Shown: piece by piece, positions 38,101 through 46,616 of the stretch
How positions within the stretch are numbered: the stretch's first letter is position 1
How the letters are laid out: each line of letters begins with the position of its first letter
Source of the DNA: Actinomycetales bacterium
GTDB taxonomy: Bacteria; Actinomycetota; Actinomycetes; Actinomycetales; Cellulomonadaceae
DNA: 64,000 bases
Assembly (NCBI GenBank): GCA_020444245.1
Contig: JAHLLI010000023.1
Coordinates: forward strand, 16,061 to 80,060
Direction of reading: 5' to 3'
The notes under the pieces: model-generated
What the model saw: the letters and a program-made list of their open reading frames with translations, nothing else
Database searches by the model: none
What the model was told of the DNA's origin: nothing
Position numbers and translations under genes: made by a program

Positions 38101-40200
38101 GTGGACCCGGCCGAGCTGCTCGACGAGGCGGTGCACGCCCTCGGTGGCGTGCGACGCGACGGCCAGCGGGCCATGGCCGAGGCGGTCGCCGGTGCGATCG
38201 ACCGTGGCGAGCACCTGCTGGTCCAGGCCGGCACCGGCACGGGCAAGTCCCTGGCCTACCTGGTCCCGGCGGTGCGCCACGCGGTGCTCGCCGACGAGAC
38301 GGTGGTGGTCTCCACGGCGACCCTCGCGCTCCAGCGCCAGGTGATCACCCGGGACCTGCCCCTCGTCGCGTCCGCGGTCGCCCCTCACCTGCCGCGCCCG
38401 CCGCAGATCGCGCTGCTCAAGGGCTGGCACAACTACGTCTGCAAGCACAAGCTGGCCGGCGGTTACCCGGCCGACGAGCCCGCCGCCCTGTTCGACCTCG
38501 GCGACGTCCCCGGTGCGGCCGACCATCCCCAGGCGCAGGCCTCCGACCTCGGGCGCCAGGTGCTCGCCGTGCGCGAGTGGGCGGCCGAGACCAGCACCGG
38601 GGACCGGGACGACCTCGTCCCGGGGGTCAGCGACCGGGCGTGGCGTCAGGTGTCCCTGACCGCGATGGAGTGCCTGGGGCAGCGGTGCCCGATGGTCGAC
38701 GAGTGCTTCGCCGAGGCCGCCCGGCACCGCGCCCACGAGGCCGATGTCGTGGTGACCAACCACGCGATGCTCGGGATCGCCGCGTCGGGCTCGCCCGGCG
38801 TGCTGCCCGAGCACGAGGTCCTGGTGGTCGACGAGGCCCACGAGCTGGCCGACCGGATCACCACCCAGGCGACCGTCGAGCTGTCGCCTGCCGTGGCGCT
38901 GCACGCCGCGGGCCTCGCCCGCAGATTCGGCAAGGCCGACGTCGAGGCGCTCGAAGGGGCCGCCCAGGCGCTCGCCGCCGAGCTCGGCCGCGTGCCTGAC
39001 GGGCGGTTCCCCGACGGTCTTCCCGACGGGCTCACGACGGCGATCGCGACCGTGCGGGACGCGGCGCGGACCCAGCTGACCGCGCTGCGACCGACCCCGG
39101 GCCAGGCCCCGGACGGCGGGCTCACGATGGCGACCTCGACGGTCACGGTCCTGCTCGAGGTGGCCGAGCGGATGCTCGGCGAGCCGGGGCGCGACGTGCT
39201 GTGGTGCACCCGCGACGAGCGGCCGGGGCAGCGCGGCTCCGGTGGGCCGCGACTGCTGGCCGCCCCGCTGGACGTCGCCGGGCTCGTGCGGGGCGGCCTG
39301 CTGGCCGGCCGGAGCGCGGTGCTGACCTCGGCGACCCTCACCCTGGGCGGCAGCTTCACGCCGCTGGCTGTGGCGTCCGGGCTCTCGCCGCGTGACGAGA
39401 TCACCGGCGCCGCGGGCGAGGGCGGGGCGTGGACCGCGGACGACGACGCGGGAGCCGACGGCCGGCCGGGGGCCGGTCCGGGGGCGGACGGCGCGACGGG
39501 CGACGGGGGGCCGGTGGCTCAGCCGTGGCGTGGCCTGGACGTGGGCAGCCCGTTCGACCACGCGCGGGCCGGCATCCTGTACGTCGCCCGGCACCTGCCC
39601 GCCCCGGGCCGCGAGCCGGCGACCGACGCCCAGCTGGACGAGATCGCCGCGCTGGTCTCCGCGGCGGGCGGGGCGACCCTCGGGCTGTTCTCCTCGCGCC
39701 GCGCGGCGGTCGCGGCCGCCGAGGCGATGCGCGAGCGGGTGGACGTGCCGGTGCTCTGCCAGGGTGACGACCAGCTTCCGACGCTCGTGGCCCGGTTCGC
39801 CGAGGAGGAGGCGACCTGCCTGTTCGGCACCCTGTCGCTGTGGCAGGGCGTGGACGTGCCCGGCCGGGCCTGCCGGCTGGTGCTCATCGACCGGATCCCG
39901 TTCCCGCGGCCCGACGACCCGGTGCGTGCCGCGCGTACCGAGGCGGTGCAGGCCGCGGGCGGCAACGGCTTCATGGCCGTCTCGGCCACCCACGCGGCGT
40001 TGATGCTCGCCCAGGGCGCCGGGCGCCTGCTGCGCACCGACGCGGACCGCGGCGTGGTCGCGGTGCTGGACCCGCGGCTGGTGACCGCGCGGTACGGCGA
40101 GTTCCTGGCGCGCTCGCTTCCGCCGTTCTGGCGCACGACCGACCGTGAGGTGGCGCTCGCCGCGCTGGCCCGCCTGGCGGCCGGGCCGGCAGTCGACTGA
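38101..40200 (+). CDS. DinG/XPD-type iron-sulfur ATP-dependent DNA helicase
   Basis: A 699-residue superfamily 2 helicase. Walker A GTGTGKS is at 44-50; the iron-sulfur cysteines are suggested by NYVCKHKL and ECLGQRCPMVDEC; the DEAH box is VVDEAHELAD; SATLTLGGSF and the C-terminal FGTLSLWQGVDVPG, IDRIPFPRPDDP and QGAGRLLR are family motifs. It probably unwinds R-loops or G-quadruplex-like structures during repair. A Gly/Asp-rich insert of about 40 residues lies near residue 440. No LexA box is visible upstream, unlike E. coli dinG. Confidence 0.9.
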   Translation: MDPAELLDEAVHALGGVRRDGQRAMAEAVAGAIDRGEHLLVQAGTGTGKSLAYLVPAVRHAVLADETVVVSTATLALQRQVITRDLPLVASAVAPHLPRPPQIALLKGWHNYVCKHKLAGGYPADEPAALFDLGDVPGAADHPQAQASDLGRQVLAVREWAAETSTGDRDDLVPGVSDRAWRQVSLTAMECLGQRCPMVDECFAEAARHRAHEADVVVTNHAMLGIAASGSPGVLPEHEVLVVDEAHELADRITTQATVELSPAVALHAAGLARRFGKADVEALEGAAQALAAELGRVPDGRFPDGLPDGLTTAIATVRDAARTQLTALRPTPGQAPDGGLTMATSTVTVLLEVAERMLGEPGRDVLWCTRDERPGQRGSGGPRLLAAPLDVAGLVRGGLLAGRSAVLTSATLTLGGSFTPLAVASGLSPRDEITGAAGEGGAWTADDDAGADGRPGAGPGADGATGDGGPVAQPWRGLDVGSPFDHARAGILYVARHLPAPGREPATDAQLDEIAALVSAAGGATLGLFSSRRAAVAAAEAMRERVDVPVLCQGDDQLPTLVARFAEEEATCLFGTLSLWQGVDVPGRACRLVLIDRIPFPRPDDPVRAARTEAVQAAGGNGFMAVSATHAALMLAQGAGRLLRTDADRGVVAVLDPRLVTARYGEFLARSLPPFWRTTDREVALAALARLAAGPAVD

Positions 40201-40235
40201 GTCATGGGCCACGGCTGCCCTCCCGAGTCATGGGC
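40199..40235 (+). repeat. 11-bp direct repeat upstream of ldh
   Basis: GAGTCATGGGC occurs at 40199-40209 and 40225-40235, 26 bp apart. The first copy starts in the stop codon of the helicase gene. It lies just upstream of the presumed ldh promoter and could be an operator. Confidence 0.5.
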
Positions 40236-40262
40236 GACCGCGCCTTGTGCACCGGGCGCCTC

Positions 40263-40268
40263 TAGGCT
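40263..40268 (+). promoter_or_regulatory. Probable -10 element of ldh
   Basis: TAGGCT would give a 5' leader of about 20 nt that contains the AAGGAGG Shine-Dalgarno sequence. No convincing -35 element or Rex-box palindrome was seen. Confidence 0.45.
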
Positions 40269-40295
40269 GGGCACCTCCCAGCGAAGGAGGAGCAC

Positions 40296-41279
40296 ATGAG
40301 CGAGCAACCCAGGCCCGGGGTCGACCGCCGTCGCACGACGAAGATCGGCATCGTGGGCGCCGGGAGCGTGGGCGCCACCATCGCGTATGCCGCCCTGATG
40401 CGCGGAGCCGCGCGCACGGTCGCGCTGTTCGACATCAACGCGGCGAAGGTCGAGGCCGAGGTCCTCGACCTGGGCCACGGCATCCAGTTCATGCCGGAGG
40501 CGCAGGTGATCGGCGCGGACGACCTGTCGGTGCTCGCCGACTCCGACGTCGTGGTGGTCACGGCCGGTGCCAAGCAGAAGCCGGGCCAGTCCCGCCTCGA
40601 CCTGGCCGACGCGACCGTCGGGCTGGTCCGCGACCTGATGCCGAAGCTCGTCGAGGTCGCGCCCGACGCGGTCTTCATGATGGTCACCAACCCGGTCGAC
40701 ATCGTCACCTACGCCGCGATCCGGACCTCGAACCTCGAACCGGGTCGGGTGTTCGGCTCGGGGACCGTGCTCGACTCGAGCAGGCTTCGTTGGCTCGTGG
40801 CCCAGCACTGCAACGTCGCGGTGCAGAGCGTGCACGCCACCATCGCCGGGGAGCACGGGGACTCGGAGATCCCGTTGTGGAGCTCGGCGGCGATCGGCTC
40901 GGTCCCGCTGCTCAACTGGCGGGGCGCCAAGACCGGCAACGGACCGTTCGACCAGGCGGTGCGCAACCGGATCGCCCAGGAGGTCGTGGGATCGGCCTAC
41001 CGGATCATCGAGGGCAAGGGCGCGACGAACTACGCGATCGCGCAGGCAGCCACCCGCATCGTCGAGGCGGTGCTCAAGGACGAGAAGAGCATCCTGCCGG
41101 TCTCATCCCTCCTGAACGACTACTACGGCATCTCCGACGTCTGCCTGTCGGTGCCGGCCGTGGTCGGCCGCAGCGGGGTGGAGGCGCGGCTCGAGGTGCC
41201 GATGTCGGGGGAGGAGCTGGCCGGCCTGCGCCGCTCGGCGGACCACCTGCACGAGATCGCCCACCGGTTCGGGTGGTAG
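40296..41279 (+). CDS. ldh: L-lactate dehydrogenase
   Basis: A 327-residue NAD-dependent dehydrogenase that reduces pyruvate to L-lactate. The Rossmann motif is GIVGAGSVGATIAYA. The specificity loop reads KQKPGQSR, with Gln where malate dehydrogenases have Arg. The catalytic pair is in DLMPKL/TNPVD and GEHGDSE. VLDSSRLRWLVAQ is typical of bacterial LDH. A very strong Shine-Dalgarno AAGGAGG precedes the ATG. Its presence suggests mixed-acid or microaerobic metabolism. A bidirectional terminator follows. Confidence 0.96.
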   Translation: MSEQPRPGVDRRRTTKIGIVGAGSVGATIAYAALMRGAARTVALFDINAAKVEAEVLDLGHGIQFMPEAQVIGADDLSVLADSDVVVVTAGAKQKPGQSRLDLADATVGLVRDLMPKLVEVAPDAVFMMVTNPVDIVTYAAIRTSNLEPGRVFGSGTVLDSSRLRWLVAQHCNVAVQSVHATIAGEHGDSEIPLWSSAAIGSVPLLNWRGAKTGNGPFDQAVRNRIAQEVVGSAYRIIEGKGATNYAIAQAATRIVEAVLKDEKSILPVSSLLNDYYGISDVCLSVPAVVGRSGVEARLEVPMSGEELAGLRRSADHLHEIAHRFGW

Positions 41280-41314
41280 CGGTCGCCGGTCCGGGCGCGT
41301 CGACGCGTCGTGGC

Positions 41315-41349
41315 GGTGTGGCCGGTGCGGTGGGCGCACCGGCCACACC
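41315..41349. terminator. Bidirectional terminator between ldh and lexA
   Basis: A perfect 15-bp inverted repeat (GGTGTGGCCGGTGCG and its complement) with a 5-nt loop lies between the convergent ldh and lexA genes, reaching to within 4 nt of the lexA stop. Confidence 0.85.
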
Positions 41350-41352
41350 AGT

Positions 41353-42084
41353 TCAGAGGCTGCGCAGCACGCTGACGACCCGCCCGAGCACGACGGCGTC
41401 GTCGCCGTCGATGGGGGAGTAGGCCGGGTTCTGGGGCAGCAGCCACACGTGGCCGTCGGCGCGCTTGAGGGTCTTGACCGTCGCCTCGCCGTCGAGCATG
41501 GCCGCGACGATCTCGCCGTTCTCGGCCACCGGCTGGCGGCGCACCACCACCCAGTCACCGTCGCAGATCGCCGCCTCGAGCATCGAGTCGCCGACGACCT
41601 TGAGCAGGAACAGCTCGCCGTCGCCCACCAGCTGGCGCGGCAGCGGGAAGACGTCCTCGACCACCTGGTCGGCGAGGATCGGCCCACCGGCGGCGATCCG
41701 GCCGACCACGGGCACGTAGGACGGCGTGGGGCGCTCGGTGACGTCGGGGTCCACTGGTGTCTCGAGCCCGGCGATGGTGCGCGAGTCGTCCGGGTGGACG
41801 ATCTCGATCGCCCGTGGACGGTGCGGGTCGCGCCGCAGGTAGCCCTTGCGCTCCAGCGCCATGAGCTGGTGCTTGACCGACGACGGGCTGGTCAGGCCGA
41901 CCGCGTCGCCGATCTCGCGCATGCTCGGCGGGTAGCCGCGCTGCTCGACGCTCGAGCGGATCGTGTCCAGCACGAGCCGCTGGCGGGCGGTGAGGCCGTC
42001 CCCGTCGGCCGGGCCGTCCGGGAGGGTGTGCACGCTCGCAAGGTCGTCCCCGTGCCCCGTCGGCGGGGTGCTGCTCGGTGCCAC
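41353..42084 (-). CDS. lexA: SOS repressor LexA
   Basis: A 243-residue repressor. The winged-helix DNA-binding domain spans about residues 31-95 ([24 protein letters not shown] split; [12 protein letters not shown]). Self-cleavage is expected between Ala132 and Gly133 (RIAAGGP), with nucleophile Ser167 in GDSM and general base Lys204 in [10 protein letters not shown] 30-residue N-terminal extension precedes the first helix. The GTG start has Shine-Dalgarno GGAGGAGA. One near-perfect LexA box lies about 115 bp upstream, consistent with autoregulation. Confidence 0.96.
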   Translation of the reverse strand: MAPSSTPPTGHGDDLASVHTLPDGPADGDGLTARQRLVLDTIRSSVEQRGYPPSMREIGDAVGLTSPSSVKHQLMALERKGYLRRDPHRPRAIEIVHPDDSRTIAGLETPVDPDVTERPTPSYVPVVGRIAAGGPILADQVVEDVFPLPRQLVGDGELFLLKVVGDSMLEAAICDGDWVVVRRQPVAENGEIVAAMLDGEATVKTLKRADGHVWLLPQNPAYSPIDGDDAVVLGRVVSVLRSL

Positions 42085-42200
42085 GGTCTCCTCCAGGTCT
42101 CCGGGTGCTCCCGGTCGTGTCGGCGCTTGTCGGTGCGTGTCGGTGGTCGGTGATGGTCTGTCCTCGTGCCACTCAGCCTAGGGCGGCGCGACGGGCTGAT

Positions 42201-42214
42201 CAAACATCTGTTCG
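42201..42214. promoter_or_regulatory. Near-consensus LexA box in the lexA/LysM intergenic region
   Basis: CAAACATCTGTTCG matches CGAAC-N4-GTTCG with one mismatch. It is the nearer of the two boxes to lexA, so probably its autoregulatory operator. A second palindrome, CGACAAATGTCG, follows at 42225-42236. Confidence 0.7.
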
Positions 42215-42269
42215 AGGCGTGTCTCGACAAATGTCGCCGGCTCGTGCTAGACATCGTACAGACGTACGA

Positions 42270-42283
42270 CGAACGTGTGTTCG
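42270..42283 (+). promoter_or_regulatory. LexA box upstream of the LysM gene
   Basis: CGAACGTGTGTTCG is a perfect CGAAC-N4-GTTCG box, 14 bp before the ATG of the LysM protein gene. A repressor there would block transcription or translation start. Confidence 0.88.
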
Positions 42284-42297
42284 ACGAGGAGACCGAG

Positions 42298-42687
42298 ATG
42301 ACTGCGCTGGCCTGGGACACCCGGAGCGACCTGGTGCGCACGGCACCCCGGGCGCGGCCGGCACGTGCTGCTCGCCCCGAGCGGCGGCACCTGCGCCTGA
42401 CCGCCCGTGGTCGCGCGGTCCTCGTCGTCCTCGCGCTGCTGCTGGTCGCCGGATGGGCGCTGCGGCCCACCGGTGCGGCCGCCGGCGGCGGAGACCCGGC
42501 GATCCCCGTGAACGTGGTCACGGTGACAGCCGGACAGACGCTGTGGCAGATCGCCTCGTCCGTCACGGAGCCGGGCGAGGACGTGCGGGATGTCGTGGAC
42601 CGGCTGATCGTGCTCAACGGGCTCAGCGACTCGGGCCTGCGGGCCGGTCAGCAGCTCTTGGTCCCGGCCGCGGGCGACGCCGGCTGA
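42298..42687 (+). CDS. SOS-controlled LysM membrane protein (ChiZ/DivS/YneA-like)
   Basis: A 129-residue protein: a basic cytoplasmic N-terminus, one membrane helix ([16 protein letters not shown], about residues 40-56) and an extracellular LysM domain ([15 protein letters not shown] to [11 protein letters not shown]). Position between divergent lexA and nrdR, small size and an immediately adjacent LexA box match the SOS cell-division suppressors Rv2719c (ChiZ) and Corynebacterium DivS. It probably delays septation during DNA damage. Sequence outside LysM is not conserved, so the role rests mainly on context. Confidence 0.82.
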   Translation: MTALAWDTRSDLVRTAPRARPARAARPERRHLRLTARGRAVLVVLALLLVAGWALRPTGAAAGGGDPAIPVNVVTVTAGQTLWQIASSVTEPGEDVRDVVDRLIVLNGLSDSGLRAGQQLLVPAAGDAG

Positions 42688-42766
42688 TCGCTCCTTGCCT
42701 GGTCGGGGGTGCGGTCGTACCGTGACCCGGGGCATCCGCGGGGGTGTCTCGGGGAGGGGAGCACCG

Positions 42767-43240
42767 GTGCACTGCCCGTTCTGCCGGCACAGCGACTCGC
42801 GAGTGGTCGACTCGCGGACCGCCGACGACGGCGCTTCGATCCGTCGCCGACGGCAGTGCCCGGAGTGCGGCCGTCGCTTCACCACGATCGAGACGGCGAG
42901 TCTCGCGGTGGTGAAGCGGTCCGGGGCGACCGAGCCGTTCAGCCGCGAGAAGATCATCAACGGGGTGCGCAAGGCGTGCCAGGGGCGGCCGGTGAGCGAG
43001 GACGACCTGGCCCTGCTCGCCCAGGGCGTGGAGGAGACCCTCCGCGGCACCGGGACCGCCGAGCTCGACGCCCACGAGATCGGACTCGCGATCCTCGGTC
43101 CACTGCGCGAGCTCGATGAGGTGGCCTACCTGCGGTTCGCGAGCGTGTACCAGGCCTTCGACTCGCTCGACGACTTCGAGGCCGCCATCGGGGCGCTGCG
43201 CGCCGAGCGCGCCGAGAAGCCGGAGGCCATCGCGCCCTGA
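42767..43240 (+). CDS. nrdR: Transcriptional repressor NrdR
   Basis: A 157-residue repressor of ribonucleotide reductase genes. The zinc ribbon uses Cys3, Cys6 and the QCPECGRRF pair; [20 protein letters not shown] (in parts) is the family signature. The ATP-cone domain follows with [16 protein letters not shown]. The GTG at 42767, after Shine-Dalgarno GGGGAGGGGA, gives the canonical N-terminus HCPFC. ATP/dATP binding tells the repressor the dNTP state. Linking it to lexA is common in actinobacteria. Confidence 0.95.
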   Translation: MHCPFCRHSDSRVVDSRTADDGASIRRRRQCPECGRRFTTIETASLAVVKRSGATEPFSREKIINGVRKACQGRPVSEDDLALLAQGVEETLRGTGTAELDAHEIGLAILGPLRELDEVAYLRFASVYQAFDSLDDFEAAIGALRAERAEKPEAIAP

Positions 43241-43244
43241 TCGG

Positions 43245-44939
43245 TCAGCTGCGGTTGATGAGCTGCTCTCGCACGACCCGCCGCAGCACCTTGCCGATCT
43301 GCGAGCGAGGGAGCTCGGGCAGCACGATGAGCTCGCGTGGGTGCGCGTAGCGCGCGAGGGCGCGCTCGCTCCAGGCCCGGACGGCCGCGAGCTCGACCCG
43401 CGACGTGCCCTCGGCCAGCACGATCGCCGCCACGACCCGCTCGCCGAGGTCGCCCCCCGGGAGCCCGACCACGGCCACGTCCGCGATCTCCGGCATCTGG
43501 CGCAGGTGCTCCTCGACCTGCGAGGGGTACACGTTGTACCCGCCGGTGATGATGACCTCCTTGATGCGGTCGACCAGCCGCAGGAAGCCACCGTCCTCGA
43601 TGACCACCACGTCACCGGTGCGCAGCCAGGTGTGCCCGTCGAGCTCGACCAGCATCGCCGCGGTCTCCTCCGGGCGCTTCCAGTACCCGGCGAAGACCTG
43701 GGGCCCGGACAGGAGCAGCTCGCCGCGCTCGCCCGGCTCGACGGTGCGGGTCGGATCCTCGAGGTCGGCCACGCGCGCCCACGTCGACGGGAACGGAACG
43801 CCCAGCAGGCCCGGGCGCCGGTCGGCGCTGAGCGGGTTGCCGACCGCCACCGGCGAGGTCTCGGTCATCCCGTAGCCCTCGACCAGCAGGCCGCCGGTGA
43901 CCTTCTCCCACGCGTCGGCCGTCGACCGGGGCAGCGACATCGCCCCGGAGATGGAGTAGGCGATCGAGCTGAGGTCCACGCCGCGCTCGGTGGCCGCGGC
44001 GGCCAGCCGCTCGAACATCGGCGGAACGCCCGGCACGAAGGTGAGCGGGCGCCGCCGATGGGCGTCGAGCACCAGCTCGGGGTCGAACCGCGGCACCACG
44101 ACGAGGGTGGCGGCGATCAGCGCCGAGTACGTCAGGCACAGCGTCATGCCGAAGGCGTGGAAGAACGGCAGTGCGGCCAGCACCGTCTGCGTGCCGGGCT
44201 CGTGCCTCGTCCACGCCTGGCCCTGCGCGGCGTTGACGGCGATGTTCAGGTGGGTGAGCACCGCGCCCTTGGGCGTTCCCGTGGTACCGCCGGTGTACTG
44301 CAGCAGCGCGACGTCGGACAGCTCGGGGTGGGGGTGGTCCGATGGCAGGGGCTTGGCGCGGCGGACCAGGCGGTCCCAGCGGGGTACGTCGCCGGGGACC
44401 CTCGAGCGCATCGACGCGCGGGTCTCACGCGCCTGGCGCACCGGCAGGTGCAGGGCGGCGCGCTTGACCGACGGCAGGTCGGCGGCGAGGTTCACCGCGA
44501 CGACGGTCCGCAGGTCGGTCTGGTCGCGCACCTCGAGCACGCGCGCGACGGCCTTCTCCCAGACCAGCGCGACCACGGCGCCGGAGTCGCCGAGCTGGTG
44601 GGCGAGCTCGGCGGCCGAGTAGGTCGGGTTGTGCTCGACCACCACGGCGCCGAGGCGCAGAGCCGCGTGGAACAGCACCACGTGCGTCGCGCTGTTGGGA
44701 AGAACGAGCGCGACCCGGTCGCCGCGCTCCACACCGAGGGCCGCGAGCGCACCGGCCGCACGCTCGATGCGACGGACGAGCGCGTCGTAGGTGGTCACGG
44801 CACCGAGGAAGTCGGTCGCCACGCGGGTGGGGAACGCCCGCGCAGCCTCCTCGAGCGCCCGCGTCACGGGCGCGTCGACGGTGACGTCGGCGGGGACTCC
44901 GGGGGCGTACGAGGCCAACCATGGCCGGGGGACGTCCAT
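43245..44939 (-). CDS. Long-chain fatty-acid-CoA ligase (AMP-dependent synthetase)
   Basis: A 564-residue adenylate-forming enzyme that activates a fatty acid with ATP and CoA. Visible are the P-loop YTGGTTGTPKGA, LPFFHAFGMT, VEGYGMTETSPVA, the WLRTGD motif, and the A10 lysine in PRSQIGKVLRR. DRIKEVIITGGYNVYP is the hinge region. The substrate is probably a long-chain fatty acid, but the family is broad. The ATG lies 6 nt after a -10 hexamer overlapped by a palindrome, which suggests repression by a TetR-type regulator. Confidence 0.9.
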   Translation of the reverse strand: MDVPRPWLASYAPGVPADVTVDAPVTRALEEAARAFPTRVATDFLGAVTTYDALVRRIERAAGALAALGVERGDRVALVLPNSATHVVLFHAALRLGAVVVEHNPTYSAAELAHQLGDSGAVVALVWEKAVARVLEVRDQTDLRTVVAVNLAADLPSVKRAALHLPVRQARETRASMRSRVPGDVPRWDRLVRRAKPLPSDHPHPELSDVALLQYTGGTTGTPKGAVLTHLNIAVNAAQGQAWTRHEPGTQTVLAALPFFHAFGMTLCLTYSALIAATLVVVPRFDPELVLDAHRRRPLTFVPGVPPMFERLAAAATERGVDLSSIAYSISGAMSLPRSTADAWEKVTGGLLVEGYGMTETSPVAVGNPLSADRRPGLLGVPFPSTWARVADLEDPTRTVEPGERGELLLSGPQVFAGYWKRPEETAAMLVELDGHTWLRTGDVVVIEDGGFLRLVDRIKEVIITGGYNVYPSQVEEHLRQMPEIADVAVVGLPGGDLGERVVAAIVLAEGTSRVELAAVRAWSERALARYAHPRELIVLPELPRSQIGKVLRRVVREQLINRS

Positions 44940-44945
44940 GGCTCC

Positions 44946-44971
44946 AGGATAACTTACGCAGGCGTAGGTTA
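44946..44971 (-). promoter_or_regulatory. -10 element overlapped by a palindromic operator, acyl-CoA ligase gene
   Basis: On the minus strand TATCCT (44946-44951) lies 6 nt before the ATG. A 22-bp inverted repeat with half-sites TAACTTACGC and GCGTAGGTTA (one mismatch, 2-bp centre) covers 44950-44971 and overlaps the hexamer. The form suits a TetR-family fatty-acid regulator, none of which is encoded nearby. Confidence 0.7.
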
Positions 44972-45051
44972 CGACGTGTCCCGGCATCATTCGGGTGGCG
45001 CCCGAGCCACCGGAGGCGCCACTCTGGGGGCACGAGACGAGGAGGCCGACC

Positions 45052-45234
45052 ATGGCCGAACGACGCAGCACCCCGACGCCGTCCGAGGACGCCAAGGAGC
45101 AGTTCCGTGCGGCGCTGGAGCGCAAGAACGCCGAGGCCCACCGGTCGCAGGAGGCGGCCCGCAACACCGGATCGGTGCACGGCCCCGAGGTCGCCGGTGG
45201 CGGCCGTCGGGCCTTCCGGCGCAAGACGGGCTGA
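45052..45234 (+). CDS. DUF5302 family small protein
   Basis: A 60-residue hydrophilic protein: SEDAKEQFRAALERKNAEAH, then HGPEVAGGGRRAFRRKTG. The central helix and the C-terminal RRxFRRK(S/T)G tail match the actinobacterial DUF5302 family; function is unknown. The ATG has Shine-Dalgarno GAGGAGG. The gene is divergent from the acyl-CoA ligase gene and convergent with serA. Confidence 0.75.
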   Translation: MAERRSTPTPSEDAKEQFRAALERKNAEAHRSQEAARNTGSVHGPEVAGGGRRAFRRKTG

Positions 45235-45252
45235 GACTGAGGGGCACGTCGT

Positions 45253-45269
45253 GGGCGGAGGACCCGCCC
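45253..45269. terminator. Possible terminator between the DUF5302 gene and serA
   Basis: GGGCGG and CCGCCC pair around a 5-nt loop, flanked by further GC complementarity, between two convergent genes. Confidence 0.4.
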
Positions 45270-45296
45270 GCGCCGTGGCTCGTCAGCCCCGGGTCG

Positions 45297-46496
45297 TCAG
45301 GACAGCACGCGCAGCCGGATCGTCTGGTCCATGCTCGCCAGGATCTGCACCGCATCCGGGGCCAGCCCCGCGGCCACGTCGGTGACCACGTAGCCGAACT
45401 CGCCCTTGGTCGCGAGCAGCTGCCCGTCGATGTTGACGCCGTGGTCGGCGAACACCTGGTTGATCCCCGCGAGCACGCCCGGGGTGTTGTGGTGCAGGTG
45501 CGTCAGGCGGTGGGCCCCGGTGCGGGCGTCGAGCGCGAGATTGGGCAGGTTGACACTCAGCATCGTCGAACCGTGGCTGATGTAGTCGCGCAGCTTGTTC
45601 GCGACGAACTGGCCGATCGCCTCCTGGGCCTCCTCGGTCGAGCCGCCGATGTGCGGGGTGAGGATCACGTTGGGCAGCCCGCGCAGGTCGGAGGTGAACG
45701 GGTCGCCGCGGCGCTTGGGCTCCTCGGGGAACACGTCGATCGCCGCACCGCCCACCCGGCCGGACTCGATCGCCTCGCGCAGCGCGACGTAGTCGACCAC
45801 GAACCCGCGCGAGAGGTTGAGGAACAGCGCACCGTCGCGCATCCGCTCGAACTGGGCCCGGCCGAAGAAGCCGGCGTTCCCCGCCCGCCCGTCCACGTGC
45901 AGCGTGACGACGTCGGCCACCGCGAGCAGCTCGTCCAGGCTGGACATCCGCCGAGCGTTGCCCAGTGCGAGCTTCTCGGCCGAGTCGTAGAACACCACCG
46001 ACATGCCGATCGACTCGGCGAGCACCGACAGCTGCGTGCCGATGTTCCCGTACCCGACGATGCCCAGCGTGCGCCCGCGGACCTCGTGGGCGCCCTCGGC
46101 GGACTTGTCCCACACGCCCTCGTGCAGCGCGCGGTCGCGCTCGGTCAGCCGGCGGGTCAACGCGATGATCTCCGCCACCGCGAGCTCGACCACCGAGCGG
46201 GTGTTCGAGAACGGCGCGTTGAACACGGCGATGCCGCGCTCTGCGGCGGCCTGGAGGTCGATCTGGTTCGTCCCGATGCAGAACGCGCCGATCGCGACCA
46301 GGTCGTCGGCCTGCTCGATCACCTCACGGGTCACCTGGGTCTTGGACCGGATCCCGAGCAGTTCGACGCCCTTGAGCGACGAGGCCAGCTCGGCGGTGTC
46401 CATGGCGCCGGTGCGGGTGGTGACCTCCGTCCCGTCGGAGCGCAGCAAAGTGGTGGCAAGGGGGTGCAGGTTCTCCAGCAGCAGGGCGTGTAGCAC
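45297..46496 (-). CDS. serA: D-3-phosphoglycerate dehydrogenase, short ACT-containing form
   Basis: A 399-residue enzyme that starts serine synthesis by oxidising 3-phosphoglycerate. LGIRSKTQV, the Rossmann GYGNIGTQLS, NLSRGFVVD, and the catalytic His in TPHIGGSTEEAQ are clear. The C-terminal ACT domain (HNTPGVLAGINQVFADHGVN region) should bind serine for feedback. It lacks the extra intervening domain of the long mycobacterial SerA, so it is the E. coli-like type. The GTG at 46496 gives the expected LHALLLENLHP; a GTG two codons upstream is possible. Confidence 0.92.
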   Translation of the reverse strand: MLHALLLENLHPLATTLLRSDGTEVTTRTGAMDTAELASSLKGVELLGIRSKTQVTREVIEQADDLVAIGAFCIGTNQIDLQAAAERGIAVFNAPFSNTRSVVELAVAEIIALTRRLTERDRALHEGVWDKSAEGAHEVRGRTLGIVGYGNIGTQLSVLAESIGMSVVFYDSAEKLALGNARRMSSLDELLAVADVVTLHVDGRAGNAGFFGRAQFERMRDGALFLNLSRGFVVDYVALREAIESGRVGGAAIDVFPEEPKRRGDPFTSDLRGLPNVILTPHIGGSTEEAQEAIGQFVANKLRDYISHGSTMLSVNLPNLALDARTGAHRLTHLHHNTPGVLAGINQVFADHGVNIDGQLLATKGEFGYVVTDVAAGLAPDAVQILASMDQTIRLRVLS

Positions 46497-46616
46497 CCCC
46501 ACATCGTGGCCCTGCCCGCTGCCCGGTCCAAACCGGGTTCGCCAGGCGGACGTGAGGCGCGGTTTCGCCCGCGCGGCGGTCCCGAGCCGGCGTCGGGGGC
46601 TGCGACACTTCGGGGC

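Noticed and set aside
36346..40212. A 1288-codon minus-strand open frame across hflX and the DinG-like gene
   Set aside because: Low-complexity His/Arg/Gly-rich shadow of two clear plus-strand genes, typical of high-GC DNA.
40245..40268. TTGTGC and TAGGCT as a -35/-10 pair for ldh
   Set aside because: The spacer is only 12 bp, too short for a normal sigma-70-type promoter; only the -10 is kept.
42231..42253. ATGTCGCCG-N8-TAGACA as a second RecA-NDp-type promoter before the LysM gene
   Set aside because: Only 6 of 9 upstream positions match and the last base of the -10 hexamer is A, not T; a LexA box already explains control here.
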